Source: DAOPYU01 sp942493245 (lineage in GTDB: Bacteria > Sumerlaeota > Sumerlaeia > UBA8349). From it: DNA of 64,000 nucleotides. The stretch lies in the NCBI GenBank assembly GCA_942493245.1, contig OW818685.1, positions 2,294,001 through 2,358,000 on the forward strand. The letters run 5' to 3'. The position numbers and the translations under genes were made by a program. Within the stretch, counting starts at the first letter, position 1. Each line of letters begins with the position of its first letter. The notes beneath the pieces were generated by a model that searched no databases, was not told where the DNA came from, and saw only the letters and a list, made by a program, of their open reading frames with translations. Of the stretch, positions 9,309 to 18,784 are shown piece by piece.

Positions 9309-10328
9309 TCATTGTTCCGCTTCGCTCAGTTCGAACAACAAGTCCAATCCCGCGGGCGAAGCGACTGCGTACACCTTTTCCATCGCTTCCAGAAAGCGTT
9401 CCTCCCCACGCCAGAGCGAAATTTTCCCAAGACGCCGGGGCAAGGCGGCATCCACGGCAGGTGCGGTGATTCCTCCGAGGGCAAGCGATTGGGTCGGGTC
9501 CAGACGTCCCTGCCAGAAAAAAGTGGGATCGGATGGCAGGGGTTCCGATTCGGGGAGCGACTCAACCAACATGTTTTCCGAGGTTTTCTTCCGGATTTTC
9601 TTCCCTCTTGCCTGTGTCTTTCTGGATACGGGTGAGGGACTCATTTCTTCCGGGAGAGAAGAGACTGGGAGCGCCTCCGAAGAAGGCACTATTTCGCCTG
9701 CTTCGCCCGAAGCGGATTGCGTCAGGAGATCGAGGAATTCTTCCCGTTCCATGCCGCGCAACCGGAAGAGGAGAAACGGATCGCGGTCCAGTTCTTCTGC
9801 CAGCAGGTAGAGGATGGCGGCGATGTGTTTGCAGGGATTGGACCAGTCCGGACAGGAACAGGAGTGGTCGAGTGTGATGCCCGGTTCTGGAAACAGCGAC
9901 AAGCCTGCCTTGTGGAGAAGACTTTCGGTTTCTTCGGGTAATTCCCCAGCCAGAAGCCGAGCGGAAAAAATAGCCTGCCCTCCAAGCGCACGGGCGACCT
10001 CCTGCCATTCGGACTCGCTGAAAACCTTGACGGTGATGGTGATCTTGTAGGCCGTGGTCCGGGAACCCTGGACGCGGGCTTCGACACGTCCCTTTAGAAT
10101 TTCCAGAGAAAGAATCTGCCCCTGGCGCGCATAGGTGCGTCCCCGGCTCAACCGCGCGCCCACATCGGAAGCCTCGGTCACTTTCACCCAGCGCTTTCCC
10201 CACCAGGTGGCCCCAAACGCGCCACGCGCGGACTGCGCCTTGATTCCGCCTTTAGCCTGAATCGGACGTGAGATCTCGTCGAAACTCGGCGAATAATATC
10301 TCCGGGAACTCTTGTACCGGCGAGCCAT
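9309..10328 (-). CDS. SWIM zinc-finger protein, partner of the SNF2 helicase
   Basis: This 339-aa protein has a SWIM zinc finger, C157-x-C159-x6-C166-x-H168 (CSCPDWSNPCKH), a fold associated with DNA or protein binding. The N-terminal part has the family's WWGKRWV motif near residues 42-48 and RGRTYARQG near 62-70. The C-terminal 110 residues are low-complexity and charged, with a Lys/Arg-rich patch. The start has GGGAGA eight bases upstream and lies only 4 bp after the SNF2 stop, so the two are co-transcribed. SWIM-SNF2 pairs are a recurrent bacterial arrangement, thought to act in chromatin-like or repair processes. The exact job is unknown. Confidence 0.88.
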   Translation of the reverse strand: MARRYKSSRRYYSPSFDEISRPIQAKGGIKAQSARGAFGATWWGKRWVKVTEASDVGARLSRGRTYARQGQILSLEILKGRVEARVQGSRTTAYKITITVKVFSESEWQEVARALGGQAIFSARLLAGELPEETESLLHKAGLSLFPEPGITLDHSCSCPDWSNPCKHIAAILYLLAEELDRDPFLLFRLRGMEREEFLDLLTQSASGEAGEIVPSSEALPVSSLPEEMSPSPVSRKTQARGKKIRKKTSENMLVESLPESEPLPSDPTFFWQGRLDPTQSLALGGITAPAVDAALPRRLGKISLWRGEERFLEAMEKVYAVASPAGLDLLFELSEAEQ

Positions 10329-10332
10329 CGGA

Positions 10333-13300
10333 TCAGTCTCCCACCACGTCTTTACTGAGCGCCAGAATGCGTTTGAGATCGCGGTTCGAGAGTTTGGTGA
10401 GCCATCCTTCGCCCGTCCCTACGACATCCTCGGCAATCGTTTTCTTACTCTCAATAAGCGCATCAATATTCTCTTCGAGCGTTCCGGCGCAGATGAATTT
10501 GTGGACCTGTACGTTCCGTGTCTGACCAATACGGTACGCCCGATCGGTGGCCTGATTCTCGACTGCCGGATTCCACCACCGGTCGTAGTGGAAAACATGG
10601 TTGGCGCGGGTGAGATTCAACCCCGTCCCACCGGCACGAATCGAAAGGATGAAAATGGAGGGGCCGGTATCGGACTGAAACCGTTCCACCATCCGGTCGC
10701 GTTGCGCTTTCGGGGTTCCCCCGTAGAGGAAAAAACACTCACGGCCGAACGTATTCTGAAGGTGGCGTTGCAGCAGCGCGCCCATTTCGGCGAACTGAGT
10801 GAAAATCAGGGCGCGGTCTTTCACTTCCAGGATTTCCTCGAGCATTTCGCAAAGACGGGCCAGTTTTCCAGATCGGTCTTGAGTCGTCGAGTTGTCGCCC
10901 AGAAATTGTGCCGGATGGTTGCACACCTGCTTGAGTTTGGCCAGGGTGGCCAATACGATCCCCTTGCGCTGGATCTCGGCGTCGGCCCTTTCCAACCCGT
11001 TTTCAAGATCCTGCAACACGGCCGCATAGAGAGACGTCTGTTCTTTGGTCAGATTGCAGAAGACCTTCATTTCCTGTTTTTCCGGCAGATCCTGAATAAT
11101 GGACTTGTCGCTCTTCAGGCGGCGCAGAATGAACGGCGCGGTGAGACGTTTCAACCGTTCGGCGGCTTCTGTGTCGCGGGAGGCCTGAATGGGCAACAGA
11201 AAATTCCGACGGAAATCCGTCTGCGTTCCCAGAAGGCCGGGATTCAGAAACTCCATGATGGACCACAAGTCTCCCACGTGGTTTTCAACCGGCGTACCGG
11301 TCAGTGCGATCCGGTAGGTGGCGTTCAGGGAGCGTGCCGCGCGGGCCTGTTTTGTCTCCGGATTTTTGATGTTCTGCGCCTCGTCGAGAATCACCCCATC
11401 CCATTCGATCTGTTGCAACGCTTCGGTATCGCGCTGCAACAGGCCGTAGCTGGTCAGGACCAGTTGGTGCTGGCGAACCTGCTTCTGGAAAGCAGAACCT
11501 TTCTTGCGCTCGGTTCCATGATGGACCATGACGGAGAGGCCGGGAGCGAAGTGTTGCGTTTCCCGCCGCCAGTTTTGAACCACCGACGTTGGACAAATCA
11601 CCAGTGCGGGGCGGGTGGGCTTTTCGGCGGATGCCTGGTTGTGGAGCAGCAACGCCAGAGTCTGGATCGTTTTTCCTAGACCCATATCGTCCGCCAGGCA
11701 CGCGCCCAGTCCCCAGCGCCGCAGGAAAGCCAGCCACGAGAATCCCCGCTCCTGATAGGGGCGCAGTTCCCCCTGCAAGCCTTCTGGAATGGGGACAGGG
11801 GTATGGGGCGTGGCGCTGTCGAGCTGGTGCAAGAGATCATCCACCCATCCTTCGGCCTGGACGCCATCGAACTCGATTCCCTGGTTTTCGATGGGCGCAG
11901 CCGCGCCCAGGGCCACATGGAGCGCATCGCGCAACGACAGAGTGTCCCGTCTCTTTTTCCAGAAAGAAAGCGCCTGACGGATTTCGTCCGCGTTGAGTTC
12001 AACCCACTGTCCCCGAATCTTGACAAGCGGAGCCTTCAGGTCCGCCAGCAGTCGAAGCTCTCTCTCCGTCAGTGTTTTGTCTCCAAGGGCGATGTCCCAG
12101 TGGAATTGGACCAGAGCGTCGAGTGAAAGCTTCCCCAGGCCGGTGCCATCCAGCGTAGTGGGGCTTTTAATGCGTCCACGCGCCTTGAGACGCGTTTTTG
12201 TTCCCCGGCGGCTCCACCAGGCTGGCAACAGCACTCCAAAACCGGCCTGCTCGAGCGTGGGCGCCCGTTGGGTCAGAAACTCATGCGCACCCACTGCGTC
12301 CAGCGTATAACCTTCCGGTTCTGCCGCGCACAAACTGGCTGCAATACTGGGACAGACACCGGAAGCCTGGCCCAGGGCCGACAGCAGGTACTCGCGGGCG
12401 TTGAATTCGCCCCGTTCGAGCAGGGAGGTGTGTTTGCGCTTGGGGCGCCAGACTTCCCGAACCGGCAATAGCAGACTCCGATCCTCCTGGCCTTGGAGAA
12501 AGAAATGAACCCGCCAGAGTTCCTGGGGTTCTCCCTCTGTTTTTTCTGCTCGAACCGACGCCACTACCTCGGAAATTGTATCCGTTGCGGCGGCTTCATG
12601 AGATTCCCTCGCAGGCTCGTCGAGCCGAAAGCAAAGTCGAAAAGGAGCGAAAGCCATCAGGCGCGCCGGACGGCTCCAGACTCGAATTTCCTCTGCGAAT
12701 CGGGTCAGTTCCTCCGCGTTTCCCAACAGAAGATTGTCGTTCGACCGAAGTCCGCGCAGCCATTCGTCGTGAACCGAGGCATAGCCCCACTTTTTACCTC
12801 GTGACCGGATGGGCGTGTGCGCGGCGAGACCCGCGATGTCCGCCGAAGCGCGCACCAGATAATCCACCACAACTTGAAGAAACGCTTGAAGAACGGACAA
12901 AGACGAAACGTCCGGTACGCTCGGAAGATCAAGAGGCGATTTGCCGACATTTGAGATGTTCGCAACAAGCGCGCGGGCGGAAGCGGGCATTTGTCGAGCC
13001 AGACCCCGCATCTGTTCCGCGTCATTGCCCGAGCAGACAGGTTCCCAGCAGGCGTAGTACCCGGTTTCATCCTGGCGAATCGAGGGAAGGTACTGTTGCC
13101 GCAGAACGAGCGCACCCGCCAGATGCAACGCATGTGCCCAGAAGATTAAGTCCGCGCCCGCTACAATGCCGGAAGCCAATAGTTCCCGCCCAGCGCACGC
13201 GCATAGCAGATGGACGATGGATTCTCCATCCAACGCCAGAGCGCTCACGAGAAAGGGGACGGGTTGAAGATTCTGCGAGTCATCGAGAGGAGTGGCGATA

Positions 13301-13569
13301 AGTGATGAAGAAGGCCACGGGCAGCCTTTGGAAGCAGGCTGCCAGACCACCATTTCCCGTTTTTCTTTCAAGGTTGTCGCAATACCCGGGGCAACTTGCC
13401 GCACCGCCTGAATCAAGGTTTCCCCGTCGGCATTATAGGGAGACGATCGGGGTCGGGGAACCTTTGTGGGCCGTCCTCGTTTCCCATTCGAGACAATTTC
13501 ACCCTCCGGAGTACATTCTCCCCACAAGTAAAGGCTACGATCCAGAAATGCGGCATGCAGAACCAGCAT
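10333..13569 (-). CDS. SNF2-family DEAD/DEAH-like helicase (translocase)
   Basis: This 1078-aa protein is a SNF2 superfamily-2 ATPase that should translocate on double-stranded DNA. Motif I DDMGLGKT is at 627-634, motif II DEAQ at 729-732, motif III LTGTP at 756-760, and the C-terminal motifs GLNLTRANHV and QATDRAYRIGQ at 984-1016. The region before the ATPase core (about 430-590) resembles the SNF2-associated domain of bacterial HelZ-type proteins; the first 430 residues are not recognised. It is the first gene of a three-gene minus-strand run with the SWIM and DprA-like genes. The start ATG at 13569 has only a weak Shine-Dalgarno, so it is moderately certain. Confidence 0.93.
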   Translation of the reverse strand: MLVLHAAFLDRSLYLWGECTPEGEIVSNGKRGRPTKVPRPRSSPYNADGETLIQAVRQVAPGIATTLKEKREMVVWQPASKGCPWPSSSLIATPLDDSQNLQPVPFLVSALALDGESIVHLLCACAGRELLASGIVAGADLIFWAHALHLAGALVLRQQYLPSIRQDETGYYACWEPVCSGNDAEQMRGLARQMPASARALVANISNVGKSPLDLPSVPDVSSLSVLQAFLQVVVDYLVRASADIAGLAAHTPIRSRGKKWGYASVHDEWLRGLRSNDNLLLGNAEELTRFAEEIRVWSRPARLMAFAPFRLCFRLDEPARESHEAAATDTISEVVASVRAEKTEGEPQELWRVHFFLQGQEDRSLLLPVREVWRPKRKHTSLLERGEFNAREYLLSALGQASGVCPSIAASLCAAEPEGYTLDAVGAHEFLTQRAPTLEQAGFGVLLPAWWSRRGTKTRLKARGRIKSPTTLDGTGLGKLSLDALVQFHWDIALGDKTLTERELRLLADLKAPLVKIRGQWVELNADEIRQALSFWKKRRDTLSLRDALHVALGAAAPIENQGIEFDGVQAEGWVDDLLHQLDSATPHTPVPIPEGLQGELRPYQERGFSWLAFLRRWGLGACLADDMGLGKTIQTLALLLHNQASAEKPTRPALVICPTSVVQNWRRETQHFAPGLSVMVHHGTERKKGSAFQKQVRQHQLVLTSYGLLQRDTEALQQIEWDGVILDEAQNIKNPETKQARAARSLNATYRIALTGTPVENHVGDLWSIMEFLNPGLLGTQTDFRRNFLLPIQASRDTEAAERLKRLTAPFILRRLKSDKSIIQDLPEKQEMKVFCNLTKEQTSLYAAVLQDLENGLERADAEIQRKGIVLATLAKLKQVCNHPAQFLGDNSTTQDRSGKLARLCEMLEEILEVKDRALIFTQFAEMGALLQRHLQNTFGRECFFLYGGTPKAQRDRMVERFQSDTGPSIFILSIRAGGTGLNLTRANHVFHYDRWWNPAVENQATDRAYRIGQTRNVQVHKFICAGTLEENIDALIESKKTIAEDVVGTGEGWLTKLSNRDLKRILALSKDVVGD

Positions 13570-13692
13570 GAAGAAACAGAACCCCTGCTATTGTCAAAAT
13601 CTAATCGCCAGAAACCTCCAGACCAGAACGCTGGAGCCAGAGCGGGCAGGGGAGAGGGCCTTCCATCTTTCCCCGTCCCATTCGCACCCTTG

Positions 13693-13715
13693 ACTTTCCC
13701 TGATTCAGGGAAAGT
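13693..13715. promoter_or_regulatory. 23-bp palindrome between GH3 and SNF2 genes
   Basis: The arms ACTTTCCCTGA and TCAGGGAAAGT are perfectly complementary around a single T at 13704. The site is about 125 bp upstream of the SNF2 start and 57 bp downstream of the GH3 stop. No U-run follows on either strand, so an operator for the SNF2 operon is more likely than a terminator. The rest of 13570-13772 shows nothing recognisable. Confidence 0.4.
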
Positions 13716-13772
13716 GGTCAACAGGATTCGGAATAATAGACAGAGATCGTTTCACAACGCACTTATCCCCAA

Positions 13773-15980
13773 TCAAATCGCCTCACGTTCAGGGGTTGGC
13801 ACGGGTTTCACCTCAATCTGTCCCTTGATTCGAATATCGTCCGACGAGCGGCCAATCTGAATGTCAAAAGCGCCGGGTTCAACAGTGAACCCTTTCTGAT
13901 TCACGTCGTAGAAGGCCAGTTGATCCGCCTTCAGCGTGAAACTCAATCTTTTCCGCTCGCCCGACTTGAGATGCACTCTCTGGAAACCCCGCAGTTCTCT
14001 CACCGGACGTTTCACGCGGCATTCGACATCATGCACATAGAGTTGCGCCACTTCATCGCCATCGCGCTGGCCACTGTTCCGGACATCGAAACTCACCGTC
14101 ACCTGACCGTCGGGGGCAATTTGCCTGGGAGCCACCTCGAAGTTGTCGTAATCGAACTCTGTGTAACTCAAACCGTGTCCGAACGGGAACAGCGCCTTCT
14201 CCTTCAGGTACATGTACGTAAAGCCCTTGCTGATGTCATATTCGTCCTGAGGCGGAACCTGGCTGTCCGACTCATAAACCGTCAGGGGCATACGGCCTGC
14301 GGGATTGATGTTTCCGAAGAGCACATCGGCAATGGCATTACCCCCTTCTTCTCCACCCCACCAGGCTTCTACAAGGGCCGGTACATGGGCCTTGACCCAC
14401 GGAACCGCCAGCGGTCCTGCGTTCAATTCCACAACGACCGTACGGGGATTGGCGGCCAGAACCCGCTTGATCAGTTCTTCCTGGCGCCCCGGCAGGGACA
14501 GACTTGAACGATCCCGTCCCTCCTCTTCCACCGCCAGGGTCGTTCCGACATACACTATCGCCACATCCGCTTTTTTAGCCACCTCGACCGCCTTGCCCAG
14601 TTCCGCTTCGGCCTCCGCATCCGTCTGGACCGTTTTCGACTTGGCTCCAATTCCACACCCTCTGGCGTACAGAATCTCAGTCCCCGAAGCGGCGCGATTG
14701 CGAATCCCCGTCAGGGGCGTCACCGGATTTTTGACCTTGCCACTGTACCCGCCCGCCGTGAAGAGATCGGCATGTGGCCCAATGACCGCTACGGATTTGA
14801 TCCGACTCTTGTCCAGCGGCAAAAGGCCGTCTTTATTGCTCAAAAGCACGATCGCCTCCTGGGCCGCCCGAAGCGACAACTGGCGATGCTCGGGACTGCA
14901 AATCACGTCCGGAGAGATGCGGCTGTAGGGCACCTGTTCCGGCGGATCGAATTCTCCCAGACGGAAGCGATCCCGCATGACGCGATACACCGCGTCGTTC
15001 AACCTCGCCTCGGGCAGAAGCCCCTCGCGGACCGCAGCCGGAATGTACTTCATATACTCATCGTCCGAGAAATCGCACCCGGCATTCAACGACTGCGCCA
15101 CCGCTTCCTCAAAACGCATCTTGTTCTGGAGATGTCCCTCGACCATCGTCTTGACGCCTCCCAGGTCGGACACAACAAACCCCTGAAACCCCCACTGCGT
15201 CTTGAGAATATCGGTCAACAGCCCCTTGTTGATATTGCTGGGGACGCCATTGATGGCATTGTACGACGCCATGATGGACTGCGCCTGTCCCTCCACGATA
15301 CAGGCCTTGAAATGCGGCAGCCAGTACTCGTGCAGCATCCGCTCGTTGACCGTAGCCGACAACTTCTGGCGGTCCTGCTCCACATTGTTGACCGCGTAAT
15401 GCTTGAGCGTGGAAACCAGTTTGAGATACTTGGGATCGTTCCCCTGCAAACCCTGAACAAACGCCACTCCAATCCGGCTGGTCAGATACGGATCCTCCCC
15501 ATAGCACTCGTTGATACGCCCCCAGTAGGGATTGCGGCTGATGTTGATCACCGGGGCGCGATAAATCAGTCCCTTCTTTTCTCCCTTGAAGTTCGGATCC
15601 CGGTGCCAGCCGTTGTAGATCCCGCGCGCCTCGTCGGAAATGGCCGTCGCGACCTCGTGAATCAGATCGGGATTCCAAGTGGCCGCCAGGGCGATAGAAA
15701 CCGGGAACATCGTGGTCGGTTCGGTCCACCAGACCCCGTGCAGACACTGGTTCCACTGGTCGGACCGGATCTTCAGCCGTTCGACACCCGGTCCCCGATG
15801 GTTCAGCAGCGCCGCCTTTTCCTCCAGCGTCAACTGAGACATTAAATCGTGAACGCGTTTCTCGACCGGCTGAGATGGGTCCAGATAAAGCGGCGTGGAT
15901 TCGGCGAACAAGTTATTCTGAAAGAAAAGCAGAAACAGAAAAGCAAGCGACGAAAATTTGGACACGTAGAAGTTCAACAT
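13773..15980 (-). CDS. Secreted glycoside hydrolase family 3 (beta-glucosidase/beta-xylosidase type)
   Basis: This is an exported exo-acting glycosidase that releases terminal beta-linked sugars from plant or microbial oligosaccharides. Residues 1-26 are a signal peptide ending FFQNNLFAES. The GH3 N-domain carries the KHY motif near 193-195 and the catalytic nucleophile Asp272 in FVVSDLGG. A GH3 C-domain follows, then a fibronectin-III-like domain near 620-720. The length of 735 aa fits GH3 enzymes with this three-part layout. The start has AAAGGA eight bases upstream. It is flanked by a terminator upstream, so it is probably transcribed alone. Glucosidase versus xylosidase cannot be decided from sequence here. 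Confidence 0.92.
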   Translation of the reverse strand: MLNFYVSKFSSLAFLFLLFFQNNLFAESTPLYLDPSQPVEKRVHDLMSQLTLEEKAALLNHRGPGVERLKIRSDQWNQCLHGVWWTEPTTMFPVSIALAATWNPDLIHEVATAISDEARGIYNGWHRDPNFKGEKKGLIYRAPVINISRNPYWGRINECYGEDPYLTSRIGVAFVQGLQGNDPKYLKLVSTLKHYAVNNVEQDRQKLSATVNERMLHEYWLPHFKACIVEGQAQSIMASYNAINGVPSNINKGLLTDILKTQWGFQGFVVSDLGGVKTMVEGHLQNKMRFEEAVAQSLNAGCDFSDDEYMKYIPAAVREGLLPEARLNDAVYRVMRDRFRLGEFDPPEQVPYSRISPDVICSPEHRQLSLRAAQEAIVLLSNKDGLLPLDKSRIKSVAVIGPHADLFTAGGYSGKVKNPVTPLTGIRNRAASGTEILYARGCGIGAKSKTVQTDAEAEAELGKAVEVAKKADVAIVYVGTTLAVEEEGRDRSSLSLPGRQEELIKRVLAANPRTVVVELNAGPLAVPWVKAHVPALVEAWWGGEEGGNAIADVLFGNINPAGRMPLTVYESDSQVPPQDEYDISKGFTYMYLKEKALFPFGHGLSYTEFDYDNFEVAPRQIAPDGQVTVSFDVRNSGQRDGDEVAQLYVHDVECRVKRPVRELRGFQRVHLKSGERKRLSFTLKADQLAFYDVNQKGFTVEPGAFDIQIGRSSDDIRIKGQIEVKPVPTPEREAI

Positions 15981-16146
15981 AAACTCAATCCTTTCCCTCC
16001 AGAATCTTGCACAGGAATCGCTATCAGCGTGCAGGAAGCAACTTGATCGGTCAAGGGATTTTCGCAGAAAAAACAGCGCAATGTGCGCTATCCAGAATCC
16101 CTGTTAGAGAAAAGGTTCATTTCAGATGCTTGGACCGTACAGAAAT

Positions 16147-16171
16147 AAAAAAACGCGGTTAAAATCCGCGT
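16147..16171 (-). terminator. Rho-independent terminator of tRNA-Leu
   Basis: Read on the minus strand, ACGCGG and CCGCGT flank an ATTTTAA loop and are followed by seven Ts. It lies 41 bp after the 3' end of the tRNA-Leu gene and ahead of the GH3 gene. Confidence 0.8.
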
Positions 16172-16211
16172 CCACAAACTCCAGCCGACTTTCTTGAAAT
16201 CCACATCCCTC

Positions 16212-16296
16212 TGGTGCGAGCGGCGGGACTTGAACCCGCACGTCCTGAGACACAAGATCCTAAGTCTTGCGTGTCTGCCAATTCCACCACGCTCGC
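16212..16296 (-). tRNA. tRNA-Leu (anticodon UAG)
   Basis: The reverse complement folds as a type II tRNA: acceptor GCGAGCG/CGCTCGC, anticodon stem CAAGA/TCTTG around loop CTTAGGA (anticodon TAG, reading CUA-type Leu codons), a long variable arm, the T-loop GTTCAAG and an encoded CCA (16212-16214). The 85-nt length suits tRNA-Leu. Confidence 0.96.
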
Positions 16297-16512
16297 AGGG
16301 AATATTTGGAGTGGAATTTCTACGAGACCAGCGCTCCGTTTTCCGCACCGATCCCGTTTAGTTCCGGCTTTCTATCTACGGCTTTTCCCCACTCTTTTGC
16401 AAGGGTTTTCCAGGCAGAGGAAAACCTGGAGACCGCTGAGTCTTTGCCCGAAGCGAAGAGACTTTATATCCAAGATGACAAAGCCCCGCTGTTATTTACC
16501 AGGAAAAACCAG

Positions 16513-17622
16513 TCATGCCTGCCGTTCGTGCGCCAGAACCCACTCCGCCGCTTTTTCCAGGTTTTCTGCCGTGAAGTCGGGGGAGACGTTGTACTCGCGA
16601 TCTTCCCCTCCCTGGCCGGTCTGAACCAGAATGGTTCGCATGCCCATGCGCCGCCCCGCTTCTATATCGGAGGTTTTGTCACCAATACAAACGCTGGTCT
16701 GGATATCCAGATTCAGGTCCTGCACTGCGCGCTCAAAGAGCGCGGTACCCGGTTTCCGGCAAGCGCATCCATCTCCCGCGCCGTGGGGACAGAAATAGAT
16801 CCGGTCCACCACCACCTGATACGGCTTCAACGCCCGGAACATCGCGCGGTTGACCTTGTAGAAATCCTCTTTTGTGAAGTATCCCAACCCGATACCGGCC
16901 TGGAGGGTGACAATCACAATCCGGTACCCCATATCCACGAAGCGACGCATTCCTTCGCCCGCTCCAGGTAAAAGTTCAAACCGTTCCGGCTCGTGCAGGT
17001 ATTCGATCTCGCGGTTGATCGTGCCATCGCGGTCCAGAAAAACCGCCGGACGCATCTTGGCCGGATAAACATCCAGCGCCACTGCCTGACTGTCCCCGAT
17101 TTTCACCGGAGATCCGGTCTCGGCCATTTCCGAAAGACCCAATGACGCGGCAGCCTGCTGAATGATCTTGGAGGTAGAAACGGCTTCGCGAACATCAAGA
17201 AGCAACAACTGGCCCCCATAGGACTCGACAAGATCCTTGCTGGTCAGATTGGATGCCGAGTAGTCGCCCCCTTTGATGTAGTAATCCGGCTGAAGCGCTT
17301 GGATGTTCCGCGCATTTCTGCGTTCGGAAAAGAGGAAAACGTAATCCACCGACTCCAGGGCAGCCACCAGACGTGCCCGTTGCTGTTCGGGGATCAACGG
17401 ACGGGAAGGCCCTTTGTAGCGCCGCACCGATTCATCGCTGTTGACCCCGACCACAAGCGTGTCGCAAGCCCGCCGAGCCCGGTCCAGATAATCGGCATGA
17501 CCGGCATGGAGCAGATCAAAGGCGCCAGAAGTGAACCCCACCTTGCGTCCCAGACGGCGCAGTTCTCCGCAAATCTCGGCAACGCGTTCGCGGGGCAGAA
17601 ATTTATCATCGGGAGATCGCAT
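16513..17622 (-). CDS. Heptose pathway fusion: HldC-type nucleotidyltransferase plus GmhB-type phosphatase
   Basis: This 369-aa bifunctional enzyme is probably for ADP- or GDP-heptose synthesis (LPS core or surface glycan). Residues 28-160 are a RfaE/HldE C-terminal-type nucleotidyltransferase, with FTSGAFDLLHAGH at 30-42 and a KGGDY motif near 117-121. Residues 193-365 are a HAD phosphatase of the D,D-heptose-bisphosphate type, with FLDRDGTINR at 195-204, a Cys/His zinc site (C278, H280, C286, C288) and IGDKTSD at 313-319. The usual VTNQSG motif is altered to VTLQAG at 238-243. No heptose kinase (RfaE1) is nearby. The Shine-Dalgarno for ATG 17622 is weak. Confidence 0.87.
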   Translation of the reverse strand: MRSPDDKFLPRERVAEICGELRRLGRKVGFTSGAFDLLHAGHADYLDRARRACDTLVVGVNSDESVRRYKGPSRPLIPEQQRARLVAALESVDYVFLFSERRNARNIQALQPDYYIKGGDYSASNLTSKDLVESYGGQLLLLDVREAVSTSKIIQQAAASLGLSEMAETGSPVKIGDSQAVALDVYPAKMRPAVFLDRDGTINREIEYLHEPERFELLPGAGEGMRRFVDMGYRIVIVTLQAGIGLGYFTKEDFYKVNRAMFRALKPYQVVVDRIYFCPHGAGDGCACRKPGTALFERAVQDLNLDIQTSVCIGDKTSDIEAGRRMGMRTILVQTGQGGEDREYNVSPDFTAENLEKAAEWVLAHERQA

Positions 17623-17722
17623 GGTTCATCCGGGTACGCAAAATCTTCCGAACATACCCATACATTCTCGATGGGGAGTCCGTTTAGTGAAATTCCATTA
17701 AAGAACGATTTTCAGCCCGGAA

Positions 17723-18784
17723 TCAGCGGCGCATCATCCCACTGCCCCGCGATTTCGAATAACCATGCTGAGCCAGAAGGTGAATGTTGTCGAGCTGCTT
17801 GCCCGTTCCAAGCACGATGGCGGTTTCCGGATTCTCGCACATTTTAACAGGCAGACCTGTTTCGGTACTCAACAGCGTGTCCAACCCCCGCAACTGAGCG
17901 CCACCGCCAGCCAAAGTGATCCCCACGTCGAAAATATCGCTTGCCAGTTCCGGCGGGGTCCGTTCGAGCATGGACTTCACGGCGTCCACAATGGATGAAA
18001 TCGGTTCGCGAAGCGCCTCGCGGACTTCTTCCGAACTGATTTCGATTGTGCGCGGCAAACCTGCGACCAGATCGCGCCCCTTGATGACCATCACCGTTTC
18101 CTCGGGTAAAACGTCGGCGGAACCGATACGAATCTTGATTTCCTCAGCCGTGCGTTCGCCGATCATCAGACGGTACTTATTTTTGATATGCTGACTGATC
18201 GCCTCATCCATCGCATCGCCTGCCACTCGCACCGACTTGGCAACCACAATGCCACCCAGGGAAATCACGGCAACTTCGGTGGTCCCCCCTCCAATATCAA
18301 TCACCATGCTGCCGGTCGGCTCAGAAACGGGCAATCCCGACCCGATGGCCGCAGACATCGGCTCTTCGGTCAGATAGACCTGATGAGCGCCCGCCTGAAT
18401 GGCCGCTTCTTCCACCGCACGGCGCTCGACTTCGGTAATCCCCGACGGCACGGAAATAATGACGCGGCGGAAAACCCAGGGGAAGAAGATCTTCCGGCTC
18501 GAGCGCACTTTGGCAATGAAGTAACGCAGCATTTCCTGTGTGACCTGGAAATCGGCGATCACGCCGTCGCGCATGGGGCGGATGGCCGTAATACGGCCGG
18601 GCGTGCGGCCCAACATCCGTTTGGCTTCGGACCCCCAGGCGATACTGCGCCCGTCTTGTGTATCTATCGCAACCACAGAAGGCTCACACAGAACGATTCC
18701 TTCACCGCGCACATACACCAGCGTCGTGGCGGTCCCCAGATCAATTCCGATATCCAGCGAGAAAAGATTGGTGAAAAAGCCCAT
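17723..18784 (-). CDS. mreB: Rod shape-determining protein MreB
   Basis: MreB is an actin-like cytoskeletal ATPase that directs lateral wall synthesis from the inner face of the membrane. The 353-aa protein opens with DIGIDLGTATTLVYV (phosphate-1 loop). It has the second phosphate loop SMVIDIGGGTTEVAVISL and the adenosine motif GITLAGGGAQLRG. An N-terminal amphipathic stretch MGFFTNLFS could bind the membrane. The start has GGAGGA about ten bases upstream. mreC, mreD and rodA are not next to it: the heptose fusion lies downstream and rpmG upstream. Confidence 0.96.
   Translation of the reverse strand: MGFFTNLFSLDIGIDLGTATTLVYVRGEGIVLCEPSVVAIDTQDGRSIAWGSEAKRMLGRTPGRITAIRPMRDGVIADFQVTQEMLRYFIAKVRSSRKIFFPWVFRRVIISVPSGITEVERRAVEEAAIQAGAHQVYLTEEPMSAAIGSGLPVSEPTGSMVIDIGGGTTEVAVISLGGIVVAKSVRVAGDAMDEAISQHIKNKYRLMIGERTAEEIKIRIGSADVLPEETVMVIKGRDLVAGLPRTIEISSEEVREALREPISSIVDAVKSMLERTPPELASDIFDVGITLAGGGAQLRGLDTLLSTETGLPVKMCENPETAIVLGTGKQLDNIHLLAQHGYSKSRGSGMMRR

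Noticed and set aside
10312..11679. A 455-aa plus-strand open frame
   Set aside because: It is antisense to the SNF2 ATPase core, which carries all helicase motifs; no family features are seen in the plus frame.
14772..15845. A 357-aa plus-strand open frame
   Set aside because: It is a shadow of the GH3 glycosidase, whose catalytic motifs are on the minus strand.
16513..17622. Reading the HldC-GmhB frame as two genes joined by a sequencing error
   Set aside because: Both domains are complete, in one frame, with a plausible linker and no internal ribosome binding site.
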